Shown one piece after another: positions 45,270 through 54,188 of a DNA stretch of 64,000 bases. The notes beneath the pieces are model-generated. The model saw nothing but the letters and a program-made list of their open reading frames with translations. It did not search any database and was not told the DNA's origin. The number at the start of each line of letters is the position of its first letter. Position 1 is the first letter of the stretch. The position numbers and the translations under genes were made by a program. The stretch is from assembly GCA_048268885.1 (NCBI GenBank), contig JBLWUP010000002.1, positions 62,001 through 126,000 of the forward strand. Direction: 5' to 3'. Source of the stretch: Pelagibius sp048268885 (lineage in GTDB: Bacteria > Pseudomonadota > Alphaproteobacteria > Kiloniellales > Kiloniellaceae).

Positions 45270-46058
45270 CTACTCCACCTTCACGTCGAGCTTGGCCAGG
45301 TTGGCCTGCGCCGAGGCCGCGGAGGGGGTGTCGGGGGCCAGGCGGGTGACCTGCAGCCAGTCGCTGCGGGCGCCGGCGTCGTCACCGGCCAGGCGCCGCA
45401 GGTTGCCGCGTTCCAGCAGGCCCTCCGGATTGGCCGGGTCGAGCTTCAGGGCGGTCTCCACGTCGGCCAAGGCCGCTGCCGGCTGGTCGAGGTAGCGGTA
45501 GGCGCTGGCGCGCAGCACCAGGATGTCGGCGCGGTTGGGCGCATGGGACAGGGCGCGGTCGAGATCGGTGATCGCCGCCTGGAAGTTGCCGATGCTGGCG
45601 GCGGTCACCGCCCGGTCGACCAGCAGCTCGATGTTGTTGGGCTGGCGCGCCAGCGCCGTGCTCTGCACCGCATAGGCCCGGTCGACGTTGCCGGCCTCCA
45701 GCCAGGCCTGGGCCGCCTGGACCAGGATCGGGATCTGCAGATGGGCGTAGGCGGGCTCCAGGCTGCCGGCCAGCGTCTCCAGTTCCTCCCCGGCGACTTC
45801 GTAATGGCCGAGGCGCATCAGGGCGACGGCGGCGCAGTGGCGGGCCGGATCGCTGCCGCCCAGATCGGCCCAGGTCTGCGCCGCCTCGACGGCTTCGTCG
45901 GGCGCCGTCTCGGCAAGTTCCATGCAGGCGCGGTACTGGGCGGCCTGCGCCAGGTCGTCGCTCTGTGCCCGGGCAACGCCGGTCCCCAAGGCCACGAGGG
46001 TCCCCAAGGCGAGCAGGGGGGCGAGCGCCAGTGGCGCGGTTTTTCCGAGGAATTTCAT
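45270..46058 (-). CDS. Exported tetratricopeptide-repeat protein
   Basis: A 262-residue protein. The signal peptide (MKFLGKTAPLALAPLLALGT...GVARAQS) ends near residue 35; its coding DNA includes a small internal duplication (CTTGGGGACC twice). The mature part carries several TPR units (AYAVQSTALARQPNNIELLVDRAVTA; AAITDLDRALSHAPNRADIL; ALADVETALKLDPANPEGLLERGNLR). The ATG at 46056-46058 is chosen because the signal follows; the frame is open to 46364. Periplasmic scaffold role likely; specific partner unknown. Confidence 0.85.
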   Translation of the reverse strand: MKFLGKTAPLALAPLLALGTLVALGTGVARAQSDDLAQAAQYRACMELAETAPDEAVEAAQTWADLGGSDPARHCAAVALMRLGHYEVAGEELETLAGSLEPAYAHLQIPILVQAAQAWLEAGNVDRAYAVQSTALARQPNNIELLVDRAVTAASIGNFQAAITDLDRALSHAPNRADILVLRASAYRYLDQPAAALADVETALKLDPANPEGLLERGNLRRLAGDDAGARSDWLQVTRLAPDTPSAASAQANLAKLDVKVE

Positions 46059-46200
46059 ATCTCTTGCTGGTCTTGAGCCGTCTTGCCGCCCTAAGGTGCG
46101 GCGCTTGTTGTCGTGAGCCCTGTCCGGGGACCCATCTATAGAAGAGATGCCCCTGCAAAGGAAGCGGGGGCCAAGGGAAGTAGAGGAGCCTGAGACCGCC

Positions 46201-47130
46201 ATGTCCGATGCCGTGCCTGCGCGACTGTTCTGCTTTGGCCTGGGGTTCAGCGCCCGCGCGCTGGCGCGGCGGCTGATCGAAGCGGACGGGGCCGAGGCGC
46301 GCTGGACCGTGGCCGGCACGACGCGCTCGGCGGAGAAGGTGGCGGAACTGCGCGCGGCGGGCATCGAGGCCTACCGCTTCGACCGGGGCCATCCGCTGGC
46401 ACCGGGGGCGCTGGACGGCACCACCCACCTGCTGGTCAGCATCGCCCCGGATGACCCGGGCGATGGCAAGGGGGGCGATCCGGTGTTGGACCGCCACGCC
46501 GAAGACATCGCCGCGCTGCCGGATCTGCAGTGGATCGGTTACCTCTCCACCACCGGGGTCTACGGCGACTGGCAGGGGGCGGAGGTCGACGAGACCTCGG
46601 AGCTGCGCGGCGCCAAGGGCCGCAACCTCAGGCGCATCGAGGCCGAGGCCGCCTGGCTGGCGCTACACGAGACGAAGGGGCACGAAGACAAGGGCCTTCC
46701 GGTCCACGTCTTCCGCCTGGCCGGCATCTACGGGCCGGGGCGCAGCGCGCTGGATACCGTCCGTGCCGGGCGCGCCAAGCGCATCGACAAGCCGGGTCAC
46801 CTGTTCAGCCGCATCCACGTGGAGGACATCGCCAAGACCCTCCAGGCCTCCATCGCCCGACCGTCTGCGGGGCGCGTCTACAATGTCTGCGACGACGAGC
46901 CGGCGGCGGCGGAAGCCGTCACGGCCTACGCCTGCAAGCTGCTGGGGGTCGAACCGCCGCCGCTGATCCCCCTGGATAAGGCGGAGATGTCGCCCATGGC
47001 GCTCAGCTTCTGGCAGGACAACCGCCTGGTCTCCAACCGCCGCCTGCACGAGGAACTGGGCGTCGAGCTGGACTATCCGAACTACCGCGCGGGCCTGGAG
47101 GCGATCCTGGCCGAGGAGCGGACGGCGTAG
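46201..47130 (+). CDS. NAD-dependent epimerase/dehydratase-like SDR protein (YeeZ type)
   Basis: A 309-residue atypical SDR with an N-terminal Rossmann motif in a variant form (LFCFGLGFSARALARRL), the STTGVYGDWQGAEVDE segment at the usual active-site position, VFRLAGIYGPGRSALD, and YNVCDDEPAAAEAVTAYA near the C-terminus. This is the NAD(P)-binding family of YeeZ-like proteins of unknown substrate. The ATG at 46201 is chosen by homology of the Rossmann start; an upstream ATG at 46147 is in frame and close to a TATAGA box. It is transcribed divergently from the TPR gene. Confidence 0.82.
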   Translation: MSDAVPARLFCFGLGFSARALARRLIEADGAEARWTVAGTTRSAEKVAELRAAGIEAYRFDRGHPLAPGALDGTTHLLVSIAPDDPGDGKGGDPVLDRHAEDIAALPDLQWIGYLSTTGVYGDWQGAEVDETSELRGAKGRNLRRIEAEAAWLALHETKGHEDKGLPVHVFRLAGIYGPGRSALDTVRAGRAKRIDKPGHLFSRIHVEDIAKTLQASIARPSAGRVYNVCDDEPAAAEAVTAYACKLLGVEPPPLIPLDKAEMSPMALSFWQDNRLVSNRRLHEELGVELDYPNYRAGLEAILAEERTA

Positions 47131-47294
47131 CTAACCCGGGCGCGCGAGTTGTTACCCCTTAATATCAACCCGGAACCCTTGTTCGGGGGCTTTAGAGTAA
47201 GCGGCATCGGCATCCAAGGGCACGACCGGCGCCAGGCCGTCCTGCGCCGCCGCGCCTTGCCCTTCGGGAGGACTTTGGCGGAAGGACTTGGACC

Positions 47295-48374
47295 ATGGCG
47301 CTGCTCGACTCCTTTCTCGCCTTCGCGCTGACCGTCGCCGCCCTGGCGACGGTGGTCACCATTCTCATGGAAGTCGCCATTCGCTGGCTGGGGCTGAAGA
47401 AGCGCGACCAGGTCGACTTCATTGAGCGCCTGTTGAAGGACACCCTGGGTGAGAAGCTGCCGGACGCGGACGAACGCTGGCGGGCGATCAAGACCATTCT
47501 CAACAACCCATTCTCCGCCCTGGAAATGGCCGCGAGCAAGGAAGACCAGGACTACCGGGGCAAGGAAAGCGGCTGCATCTACACCGATGTCTCCCTCGAG
47601 CATGTGCTGCGGCGCCTGATGGAATGTGACGCCGCGAAATTCCTGCGCGAGGAGGCGGAGAGCGCTGAAGACCGCCTGAGGGCGCGTCTGCACCTTGTCG
47701 CCACCAAGTACGACGAATACCGCTCGGCGCTGGGCGCCGAGTTCAAGCGCTCTGCGCAGATGTACTCGATCTTCGTGGGCATCGGCGTGGCGTTGCTGAT
47801 GAACATCGACGGCGTGCGTCTGCTGCAGGTCTATCTGCAGAGCCCCGAGTTGCGTCAGAGCGTGATCGAGAAGCTGCCGGTGCCCGACGCCGGGCAAGCC
47901 GAGACCGGAAAGGACATGGACCACTACGTCGATGAACTGAAGACCGGTCTCGCGGGCATCCGCGATCTGGCTCTGCCCATCGGACCGGGCTACTTCCCGC
48001 ACTGCTATCTCCCCTTTCCCGAGGGGGAGGGCGCGGGCAGCGTCTCCGCCGACCCGCTGTGCGAGGCAAAGTTCGACGGCGGCTTCTTTCTGGAGGCTCT
48101 GGTCTGGCTGGCCAAGGTGATCGTCACCGGCATGCTGATCGGCCTCGGCGCACCTTTCTGGTATGACGTGGCGCGGCGTCTGGCGGCGGTGCGCACGGCC
48201 TTCCAAGGCTCGCCGCCGGCGGAGCAGGGCTTTCGCGGCGCCGATGCCAAGGGCGATCCCGAAATGCGCCGCGAGCTGATCGAGCGCGTCATCGAAGACA
48301 CCCGGAATGCCGAGGAAAGGCCCAAGCTGCCGGCCGATCAAGCTGCGGCGGCCGCGGAAGAAGCGCCGGCTTAG
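47295..48374 (+). CDS. Uncharacterised membrane protein (359 residues)
   Basis: No family recognised. One N-terminal transmembrane helix (LLDSFLAFALTVAALATVVTILMEVAI) and two later hydrophobic segments (about residues 156-172 IFVGIGVALLMNIDGV; and 258-285 FLEALVWLAKVIVTGMLIGLGAPFWYDV) flank a soluble helical region rich in charged residues. A cysteine pair (HCYLPF, LCEAKF) lies in the loop before the last helix. The tail is Ala/Glu-rich. AAGGA 9 bases before the ATG supports the start. It converges with the hydrolase gene with a 4-bp overlap of stops. Confidence 0.8.
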   Translation: MALLDSFLAFALTVAALATVVTILMEVAIRWLGLKKRDQVDFIERLLKDTLGEKLPDADERWRAIKTILNNPFSALEMAASKEDQDYRGKESGCIYTDVSLEHVLRRLMECDAAKFLREEAESAEDRLRARLHLVATKYDEYRSALGAEFKRSAQMYSIFVGIGVALLMNIDGVRLLQVYLQSPELRQSVIEKLPVPDAGQAETGKDMDHYVDELKTGLAGIRDLALPIGPGYFPHCYLPFPEGEGAGSVSADPLCEAKFDGGFFLEALVWLAKVIVTGMLIGLGAPFWYDVARRLAAVRTAFQGSPPAEQGFRGADAKGDPEMRRELIERVIEDTRNAEERPKLPADQAAAAAEEAPA

Positions 48375-49192
48375 CCGGACCCGTCTCTGGCCGACAGCTC
48401 CTCGATCGTGCGCTCCAGGCGGGCCATGTCCTCGGGCTCCGACAGGCGGTGGGCGGCGGATTTCACCAGGATCACCTCGACGTCGTCGCTCGCCACCGCC
48501 TCGGCCAGGCGCAGGCTGGTCTGCCAGGGCACGTCCGCGTCCTGCAGGCCGTGGATCAGGCGCAGCGGGCAGGTGAGGGGGATCGGGGCGTTCAGCAGCA
48601 GGTGGTCGCGGCCCTCCTCGATCAGCCGCAGGGTGATGCGGTAGGGCGCCAGGCTGTATTCGGAAGGGCGGTCGACGTAGCCGTCGCGCTGCAGCGCGGC
48701 CCGCAGCTCCGGCGTGGCGCGGCCCCAGATCAGGTCCTCGGTGAAGTCCGGCGCCGGCGCGATGCCGATCAGCCCGGCAACGCGCTCGGGACGGGCCCGG
48801 GCGACCAGCAGGGCGATCCAGCCGCCCATGGAGGAGCCGATGAGGATCTGCGGGCCTTCGGTCAGTTCGTCCAGGGCCGCCAGGGCGTCGCCGAGCCAGT
48901 CGCCGATGGTGCCGTCCTCGAAGCGGCCGGAGGACTGGCCGTGGCCGCGGTAGTCGAAGCGCAGGAAATCGCGGCCCTGGCGGCGGGCATAGTCTTCCAG
49001 GGCGACGGCCTTGGTGCCGCTCATGTCGGACATGAAGCCGCCGAGAAAGATCAGTCCCGGCAGCGCCTTGCCGTCCTGGGTCCTGGCTTTTCCGGCCCCA
49101 GTCTTGTAACCAGTCTTGTAATAGGCCAGGACGGTGCCGTCTTCGCGCGTTAAACTTTGTGGCGGGTCGACCGGCCCAGCGGATTGCGGCAT
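48371..49192 (-). CDS. Alpha/beta hydrolase (ABHD10-like thioesterase/esterase)
   Basis: A 273-residue hydrolase with nucleophile serine in LIGSSMGGWIAL, FRFDYRGHGQSSG upstream, the acid in HGLQDADVPW and the catalytic histidine in KSAAHRLSEPEDM. The LGGFMSDMSGTKA oxyanion segment resembles mitochondrial ABHD10 and its alphaproteobacterial homologues. The N-terminal region has a small 12-bp tandem duplication encoding YKTGYKTG (about 49105-49128). The start ATG is 49190-49192. Substrate not known. Confidence 0.85.
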   Translation of the reverse strand: MPQSAGPVDPPQSLTREDGTVLAYYKTGYKTGAGKARTQDGKALPGLIFLGGFMSDMSGTKAVALEDYARRQGRDFLRFDYRGHGQSSGRFEDGTIGDWLGDALAALDELTEGPQILIGSSMGGWIALLVARARPERVAGLIGIAPAPDFTEDLIWGRATPELRAALQRDGYVDRPSEYSLAPYRITLRLIEEGRDHLLLNAPIPLTCPLRLIHGLQDADVPWQTSLRLAEAVASDDVEVILVKSAAHRLSEPEDMARLERTIEELSARDGSG

Positions 49193-49283
49193 GCTAACTC
49201 ACATTAAAGGGTTTCTGTGGCAACGAGTTCCCTGCAACGAGTCCCGGGCATGAGCCGTTCATGCAACTAGATCAGCAAGGTCC

Positions 49284-50501
49284 ATGAGCGTTCCAGACGT
49301 TAACATCGGAGTGACGGAGGTCGAAAGAGCCCCGGCGGCGGCCGGCGGGCCGGTGATCCTGCAGGTGTTGCCGAGCCTGGTGACCGGCGGCGCCGAGCGC
49401 GGGACGGTCGAGATCGCCGCGGCCATCGTGGCCTCGGGCGGCACCGCCATCGTCGTGTCCGAAGGCGGGCCGATGGAGAACGATCTGAAGCGCGCCGGCG
49501 CTCTGCACCTGAAGCTGCCCGTGGCCTCCAAGAACCCGATCGTGATGTACCGCAACATCGCGCGGCTGGAGCGCATCATCGAAAGCTACAAGGTCGACGT
49601 GGTGCACGTGCGCTCGCGCGCCCCGGCCTGGTCGGCGCGCGCCGCGGCACAGCACAGCGGCGCCCACTTCATTACCACCTTCCACGCGCCCTACAATTTC
49701 ACCAACGCGATCAAGAAGCGCTACAACCAGGTCATGGCCGAGGGCGAGCGGGTCATCGCCATCTCGGAGTTCATCGCCGATCACGTGCGCGAGAACTACC
49801 ATGTCGACCCGGCGCGCCTGCGCGTCGTGCGCCGCGGCATCGACGTCGCCCGCTTCGATCCGGACAAGGTCTCGGCCGAGCGCATGATCCAGCTCTCCAC
49901 CCGCTGGCGGCTGCCCGACGGGGTCCCGCTGATCCTCATGCCGGGCCGGCTCAGCCGCTGGAAAGGCCAGGCGGTGCTGCTGGAGGCGCTGACCCATCTG
50001 CGCGACATCGATTTCCGCTGCGTCATGGTCGGCTCCGACCAGGGCCGCACCGGCTACCGGCGCGAGCTGGAGGCTCTGATCAGCAGCCACGACCTCGGCG
50101 GCCGCGCCTCGATCATGGACGAATGCAACGACATGCCGGCGGCCTACATGCTCTCCGACGTGGTGGTTTCCGCCTCGACCGATCCGGAGGGCTTCGGCCG
50201 GGTGGTGGGCGAGGCCCAGGCCATGGGCCGCCCGGTGGTGGCCAGCGATCACGGCGGCGCCCGCGAGCAGCTCATTTCCGGGCGCACCGGCTTCCTGTTC
50301 CCCTCCGGCGACCCCGCGGCGCTGGCCGAGGGGTTGCGCAAGGCCCTGTTCCTCTCGCCCGAGGAGCGCGCCCGCCTGCACGACGAGGCCATCGCCCGGG
50401 TCCGCGCCGAGTTCTCCAAGGACCAGATGTGCGCCCGCACCCTGGCGCTCTACCGCGAGGTCCTGCGCGCCGGGGCCGGCACCCAAGCCACCCGAACTTG
50501 A
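49284..50501 (+). CDS. Glycosyltransferase family 4 protein
   Basis: A 405-residue GT-B fold enzyme. The N-terminal acceptor domain has LPSLVTGGAERGTVEIA and VVHVRSRAPAWSA. The C-terminal nucleotide-sugar domain has MPGRLSRWKGQAVLLEA, and the EX7E-type segment is STDPEGFGRVVGEAQAMGRPVVASDHGG. It probably adds a sugar to a lipid-linked surface glycan (LPS core or capsule). It is a single gene, with no other surface-sugar genes beside it, upstream of thrS. Confidence 0.9.
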   Translation: MSVPDVNIGVTEVERAPAAAGGPVILQVLPSLVTGGAERGTVEIAAAIVASGGTAIVVSEGGPMENDLKRAGALHLKLPVASKNPIVMYRNIARLERIIESYKVDVVHVRSRAPAWSARAAAQHSGAHFITTFHAPYNFTNAIKKRYNQVMAEGERVIAISEFIADHVRENYHVDPARLRVVRRGIDVARFDPDKVSAERMIQLSTRWRLPDGVPLILMPGRLSRWKGQAVLLEALTHLRDIDFRCVMVGSDQGRTGYRRELEALISSHDLGGRASIMDECNDMPAAYMLSDVVVSASTDPEGFGRVVGEAQAMGRPVVASDHGGAREQLISGRTGFLFPSGDPAALAEGLRKALFLSPEERARLHDEAIARVRAEFSKDQMCARTLALYREVLRAGAGTQATRT

Positions 50502-50585
50502 CCGCCCCGGGCCCGGTTCGAACCGCATCCCCGGGGCGCCCGCGCTGACCAGCGGCCCGGACTTGAACCGGCTTCGGGCCGCTGC

Positions 50586-50613
50586 TTGACAGCCCTTGTA
50601 ATCCTTCTAAAGT
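50586..50613 (+). promoter_or_regulatory. Sigma70 promoter of thrS
   Basis: A perfect -35 TTGACA (50586-50591), 16-bp spacer, and TAAAGT (50608-50613) as -10. The predicted transcript would start about 35 nt before the thrS ATG. Confidence 0.6.
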
Positions 50614-50655
50614 TCCCGCCGCTTTCAAACAGGACCCGGATTTCCGGGAATTCGC

Positions 50656-52590
50656 ATGGCAGTCACGACAGAAAGTAAGCTCTCGATCACGCTTCCCGAC
50701 GGCAGCACGCGCAGCTATGACGGGCCGGTCACCGGTGCCGAGGTCGCGGCTTCCATCGGCCCGGGCCTCGCCAAGGCGGCCATGGCCGTGAAGGTCGATG
50801 GCGCCCTGCGCGACCTTTCGCGCCCCATCGAGCAGGACGCGGCGGTCGAGATCGTGACCGCCGGCCACGAGGACAGCCTGGAACTGCTGCGCCACGACTG
50901 CGCCCACGTGCTGGCCGAGGCGGTGCAGGAGCTCTATCCCGGCACCCAGGTCACCTTCGGCCCGGCCATCGAGAACGGCTTCTACTACGACTTCGCACGC
51001 GCCGAGCCCTTCACGCCCGACGATCTGGCGGTGATCGAAAAGCGCATGCACGAGATCGTCGACCGCAACGAGGCGATCGTCCGCGAGGTCTGGGACCGCG
51101 ACGCGGCGATCCGCCACTTCGCGGAGATCGGCGAGAAGTACAAGGCCGAGCACATCGAGACCCTGCCGGCGGACGCCGATATCTCGATTTACCGCCAGGG
51201 CGACTGGCTCGACCTCTGCATCGGTCCGCATCTGCCCTCGACGGGCAAGCTGGGCCATGCCTTCAAGCTGACCAAGATTTCCGGCGCCTACTGGCGCGGC
51301 GACGCGAAGAACGAGCAGCTGCAGCGCATCTACGGCACCTGCTGGGAGACGGAAAAGCAGCTCAAGGCCTACCTCACCATGGTGGAGGAGGCGGAAAAGC
51401 GCGACCACCGCCGCCTGGGCCGCGAGATGAACCTGTTCCACATGCAGGAGGAGGCGGCCGGCTCGGTGTTCTGGCACCCCAAGGGCTGGACCCTCTACCG
51501 CACGGTGGAGCGCTACATGCGCCAGCGCCTGGAAGCGGCCGGCTACGTCGAGGTGAAGACGCCGCAGCTCATCGACCGCGCGCTCTGGGAGGCTTCGGGC
51601 CACTGGGAGAAGTTCCACGAGCACATGTTCATCGCCGAGTCCGAGGAACGCTCGCTGGCGGTGAAGCCGATGAACTGCCCCGGCCACGTGCAGATCTTCA
51701 AGCAGGGCCAGACCAGCTACCGGGATCTGCCGCTGCGCATGGCCGAGTTCGGCTCCTGCCACCGCAACGAGCCCTCGGGCGCGCTGCACGGCATGATGCG
51801 GGTGCGCGCCTTCACCCAGGACGACGCCCATATCTTCTGCACGCCGGACCAGATCAACAGCGAGACGGTGATCTTCTGCGACCTGCTGCGCACGATCTAC
51901 CGCGACTTCGGCTTCGACGAGCTGGTGGTGAAGTTCTCCGACCGCCCGCCGGTGCGCGCCGGCGACGACGCCACCTGGGACAAGGCCGAGCAGGCCTTGA
52001 AGGACGCGGTGGAGCAGGCCGGGCTGGAATACACGCTGAACCCGGGCGAGGGCGCCTTCTACGGGCCGAAGCTGGAGTTCGTGCTGCGTGACGCGATCGG
52101 CCGCGACTGGCAGTGCGGCACCTTCCAGGTCGACTTCGTGCTGCCGGAGCGCCTGGGCGCCAACTACATCGGCGAGGACGGCGAGAAACACCGCCCGGTC
52201 ATGCTGCACCGGGCGATCCTCGGCTCCTTCGAGCGTTTCCTGGCGATCCTCATCGAACAGTACGCCGGCCGGTTCCCGCTCTGGTTGGCCCCGGTGCAGG
52301 GGGTGGTGGCGACCATCACCTCCGACGCGAACGGCTACGCGGCAGAGGCCCAGGCGGCTTTCGCGGCGGCGGGCCTGCGCTTCGAGACGGATTTGCGCAA
52401 CGAAAAAATCAACTATAAGGTGCGCGAGCACTCACTGGCCAAGGTGCCGGTGATCGCCGTCGTCGGCCGCCGCGAGGCCGAGGAAGGCAAGGTCGCCCTG
52501 CGCCGTCTGGGCAGCAAGGAGCAAGAGGTTCTTGCGCTTGGCGAAGCAGTAGCTAGGATCAGGGAAGAAGCAGCAGTCCCGGGCGCCTAG
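50656..52590 (+). CDS. thrS: Threonyl-tRNA synthetase
   Basis: A 644-residue class II synthetase. The N-terminal TGS domain (LSITLPDGSTRSYDGPVTG) leads into an editing domain with HxxxH (RHDCAHVLAEA) and the conserved Cys of CIGPHLPSTG. The catalytic domain with MKPMNCPGHVQIF (zinc Cys), RMAEFGSCHRNEPSG (motif 2 area), HRAILGSFERF (motif 3) and the anticodon-binding C-terminus are all complete. It is followed by infC after a 176-bp gap, the usual thrS-infC order. Confidence 0.98.
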   Translation: MAVTTESKLSITLPDGSTRSYDGPVTGAEVAASIGPGLAKAAMAVKVDGALRDLSRPIEQDAAVEIVTAGHEDSLELLRHDCAHVLAEAVQELYPGTQVTFGPAIENGFYYDFARAEPFTPDDLAVIEKRMHEIVDRNEAIVREVWDRDAAIRHFAEIGEKYKAEHIETLPADADISIYRQGDWLDLCIGPHLPSTGKLGHAFKLTKISGAYWRGDAKNEQLQRIYGTCWETEKQLKAYLTMVEEAEKRDHRRLGREMNLFHMQEEAAGSVFWHPKGWTLYRTVERYMRQRLEAAGYVEVKTPQLIDRALWEASGHWEKFHEHMFIAESEERSLAVKPMNCPGHVQIFKQGQTSYRDLPLRMAEFGSCHRNEPSGALHGMMRVRAFTQDDAHIFCTPDQINSETVIFCDLLRTIYRDFGFDELVVKFSDRPPVRAGDDATWDKAEQALKDAVEQAGLEYTLNPGEGAFYGPKLEFVLRDAIGRDWQCGTFQVDFVLPERLGANYIGEDGEKHRPVMLHRAILGSFERFLAILIEQYAGRFPLWLAPVQGVVATITSDANGYAAEAQAAFAAAGLRFETDLRNEKINYKVREHSLAKVPVIAVVGRREAEEGKVALRRLGSKEQEVLALGEAVARIREEAAVPGA

Positions 52591-52766
52591 GCGCGGCGGG
52601 ACCAATAGCTGTAGGTACAAGAGGTAGATGCAGAACAGTTCGGGGGCCGGTGAACCGGGAAGTTCGGGTGGCCCGGCCGATGAGATGGGGAGGTCGCCGC
52701 CGACCGCGGCGGGACCAAGGAAAGCCTGAAAAGGACCCCCTGTAACGGGAATAAGGAGCTTAAGCG

Positions 52767-53303
52767 ATAGCACGCCCACCCTTTGACGCCTCGCCGTCCC
52801 GCGACGGACCGCGTGTAAACGACATGATCACGTCGCCCCAAGTACGCCTAGTTGACGAGAACGGAGAGCAGGTCGGCGTTGTTTCCGTCGGCGATGCGCT
52901 GCGCCGCGCCGAAAACGCGGGGCTGGACCTCATGGAGGTTTCGCCCAACGCCGATCCGCCGGTCTGCAAGATTCTCGACTACGGCCGCTTCCGCTACGAG
53001 GCCCAGAAGAAGAAGAACGAGGCCCGCAAAAAGCAGAAGATCATCGAGGTCAAGGAGATCAAGATGCGGCCCAACATCGACACCCACGACTACGAGGTGA
53101 AGATGCGGGCCATCCACCGCTTCATCGACGAAGGCGACAAGGTCAAGGTGACCATGCGCTTCCGCGGCCGCGAAATGGTCCACCAGGACCTCGGCAAGCA
53201 GGTGCTCGACCGTGTCCGCGAGGAGATGGAAGAGAAGGCCAAGGTGGAGCAGTTCCCCAAGATCGAAGGCCGCCAGATGACCATGGTCATGGCGCCGCGC
53301 TAG
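52767..53303 (+). CDS. infC: Translation initiation factor IF-3, apparent AUA start codon
   Basis: IF-3 checks the start codon and keeps 30S subunits free. The core is typical: VNDMITSPQVRLVDENGEQVG, KILDYGRFRYEAQKKKNE, IKMRPNIDTHDYEVK, FIDEGDKVKVTMRFRGREM. The first ATG (52824) would remove part of the conserved N-terminus. The frame remains open upstream only to a TAA at 52761-52763, and the codon ATA at 52767-52769 sits 8 bases after AAGGAG (52753-52758). Starting there gives 178 residues beginning ARPPFDASPSRDGPRVND, the family's normal N-terminus. Non-canonical starts (AUU in E. coli) let IF-3 repress its own translation. Confidence 0.9.
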   Translation: MARPPFDASPSRDGPRVNDMITSPQVRLVDENGEQVGVVSVGDALRRAENAGLDLMEVSPNADPPVCKILDYGRFRYEAQKKKNEARKKQKIIEVKEIKMRPNIDTHDYEVKMRAIHRFIDEGDKVKVTMRFRGREMVHQDLGKQVLDRVREEMEEKAKVEQFPKIEGRQMTMVMAPR

Positions 53304-53323
53304 GCAACTGCGTAGAACGAGAG

Positions 53324-53362
53324 AAGGGCCGCCGGCTAACCGCCGGTGGCCCTTATTTCTTT
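53324..53362 (+). terminator. Rho-independent terminator of infC
   Basis: AAGGGCC-GCCGGC...GCCGGT-GGCCCTT stem (53324-53353 approximately) followed by ATTTCTTTG. It lies about 20 bp past the infC stop, so infC is not cotranscribed with rpmI. Confidence 0.85.
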
Positions 53363-53378
53363 GTGCCTTTGGACTCCT

Positions 53379-54110
53379 TCAGGCGCCCATACCGCCGTCG
53401 ATGGTGTGCTGGGCGCCGGTGATATAGCCCGCTTCGGGCCCGGCCAGATAGGCGACCAGAGCGGCAATCTCCTGGGGCTTGCCATGGCGCTTGATGGCCA
53501 TAAAGGAATGCATGGCGTCCTTCATGGGGCCGTCTGCCGGGTTCATGTCGGTATCGACCGGCCCGGGCTGGACGTTGTTGACGGTGATGCCGCGGTGCCC
53601 GAAGTCGCGGGCGAGGCCACGCACCAGGCCCTGGATCGCCGACTTGGTCAGTGCATAGGCGGCGCCGCCCGGAAAGGGCATGCGGTCGCCGTTGACCGAA
53701 CCGATGATGACGATGCGCCCGCCGTCGGGCATCTTCCGTGCCGCCTCGACGGCAGCGTGATAGGGACCGCGCACGTTCACGTCGATCATGCGGTCCACAT
53801 CGCCGGGATCGATCTCAAGGGGATCGCCCATAACCAGGATGCCGGCGCTGACGACGAGGATGTCGAGAGGGCCGGTATCCGCAATGACCCTGGCGACGGC
53901 TTCCCGATCGGCGCTGTCTGCCCGGACGGCCGTGGTGCCCGTCTTCCCGGCCAGTGCCGCCGCAGCCTCTTCAGAGCCGGCATAGGTGAAGGTGGCGGCG
54001 GCGCCCTCGGCCGCCAGACGTTCGACGATTGCCGCGCCGATGCCGCGGCTGCCGCCAAGCACCAGGGCCTTCTTGCCCGCCAGGGCCTTCTCAGCCGTCG
54101 GTGATGCCAT
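53379..54110 (-). CDS. Short-chain dehydrogenase/reductase
   Basis: A 243-residue classical SDR: cofactor motif VLGGSRGIGAAIVERL, the NNVQPGPVDTDMN segment, catalytic tyrosine and lysine in AAYALTKSAIQG, and a serine near IIIGSVNGDRM. The substrate is unknown. It is divergent from the adjacent TetR gene with a 78-bp intergenic region containing an operator candidate, so it is probably the regulated target. Together they separate infC from rpmI, which are usually adjacent. Confidence 0.88.
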   Translation of the reverse strand: MASPTAEKALAGKKALVLGGSRGIGAAIVERLAAEGAAATFTYAGSEEAAAALAGKTGTTAVRADSADREAVARVIADTGPLDILVVSAGILVMGDPLEIDPGDVDRMIDVNVRGPYHAAVEAARKMPDGGRIVIIGSVNGDRMPFPGGAAYALTKSAIQGLVRGLARDFGHRGITVNNVQPGPVDTDMNPADGPMKDAMHSFMAIKRHGKPQEIAALVAYLAGPEAGYITGAQHTIDGGMGA

Positions 54111-54135
54111 GATCCATTCTCCTTGATGAAATATG

Positions 54136-54147
54136 TAATGATCACTA
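54136..54147. promoter_or_regulatory. Candidate TetR operator in the SDR/tetR intergenic region
   Basis: TAATGATCACTA is a near-palindrome centred on TGATCA, and a related half-site TAGTGA recurs at 54187-54192 overlapping the tetR start. The region is AT-rich relative to its surroundings. Confidence 0.4.
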
Positions 54148-54188
54148 AATAAGAAGGATTGGGATCTGGAACTTCAAGCTAAAATATA

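Noticed and set aside
52824..53303. infC starting at the first ATG
   Set aside because: This would delete the conserved start of IF-3 and leaves no Shine-Dalgarno sequence near it, while AAGGAG is spaced correctly for the ATA at 52767.
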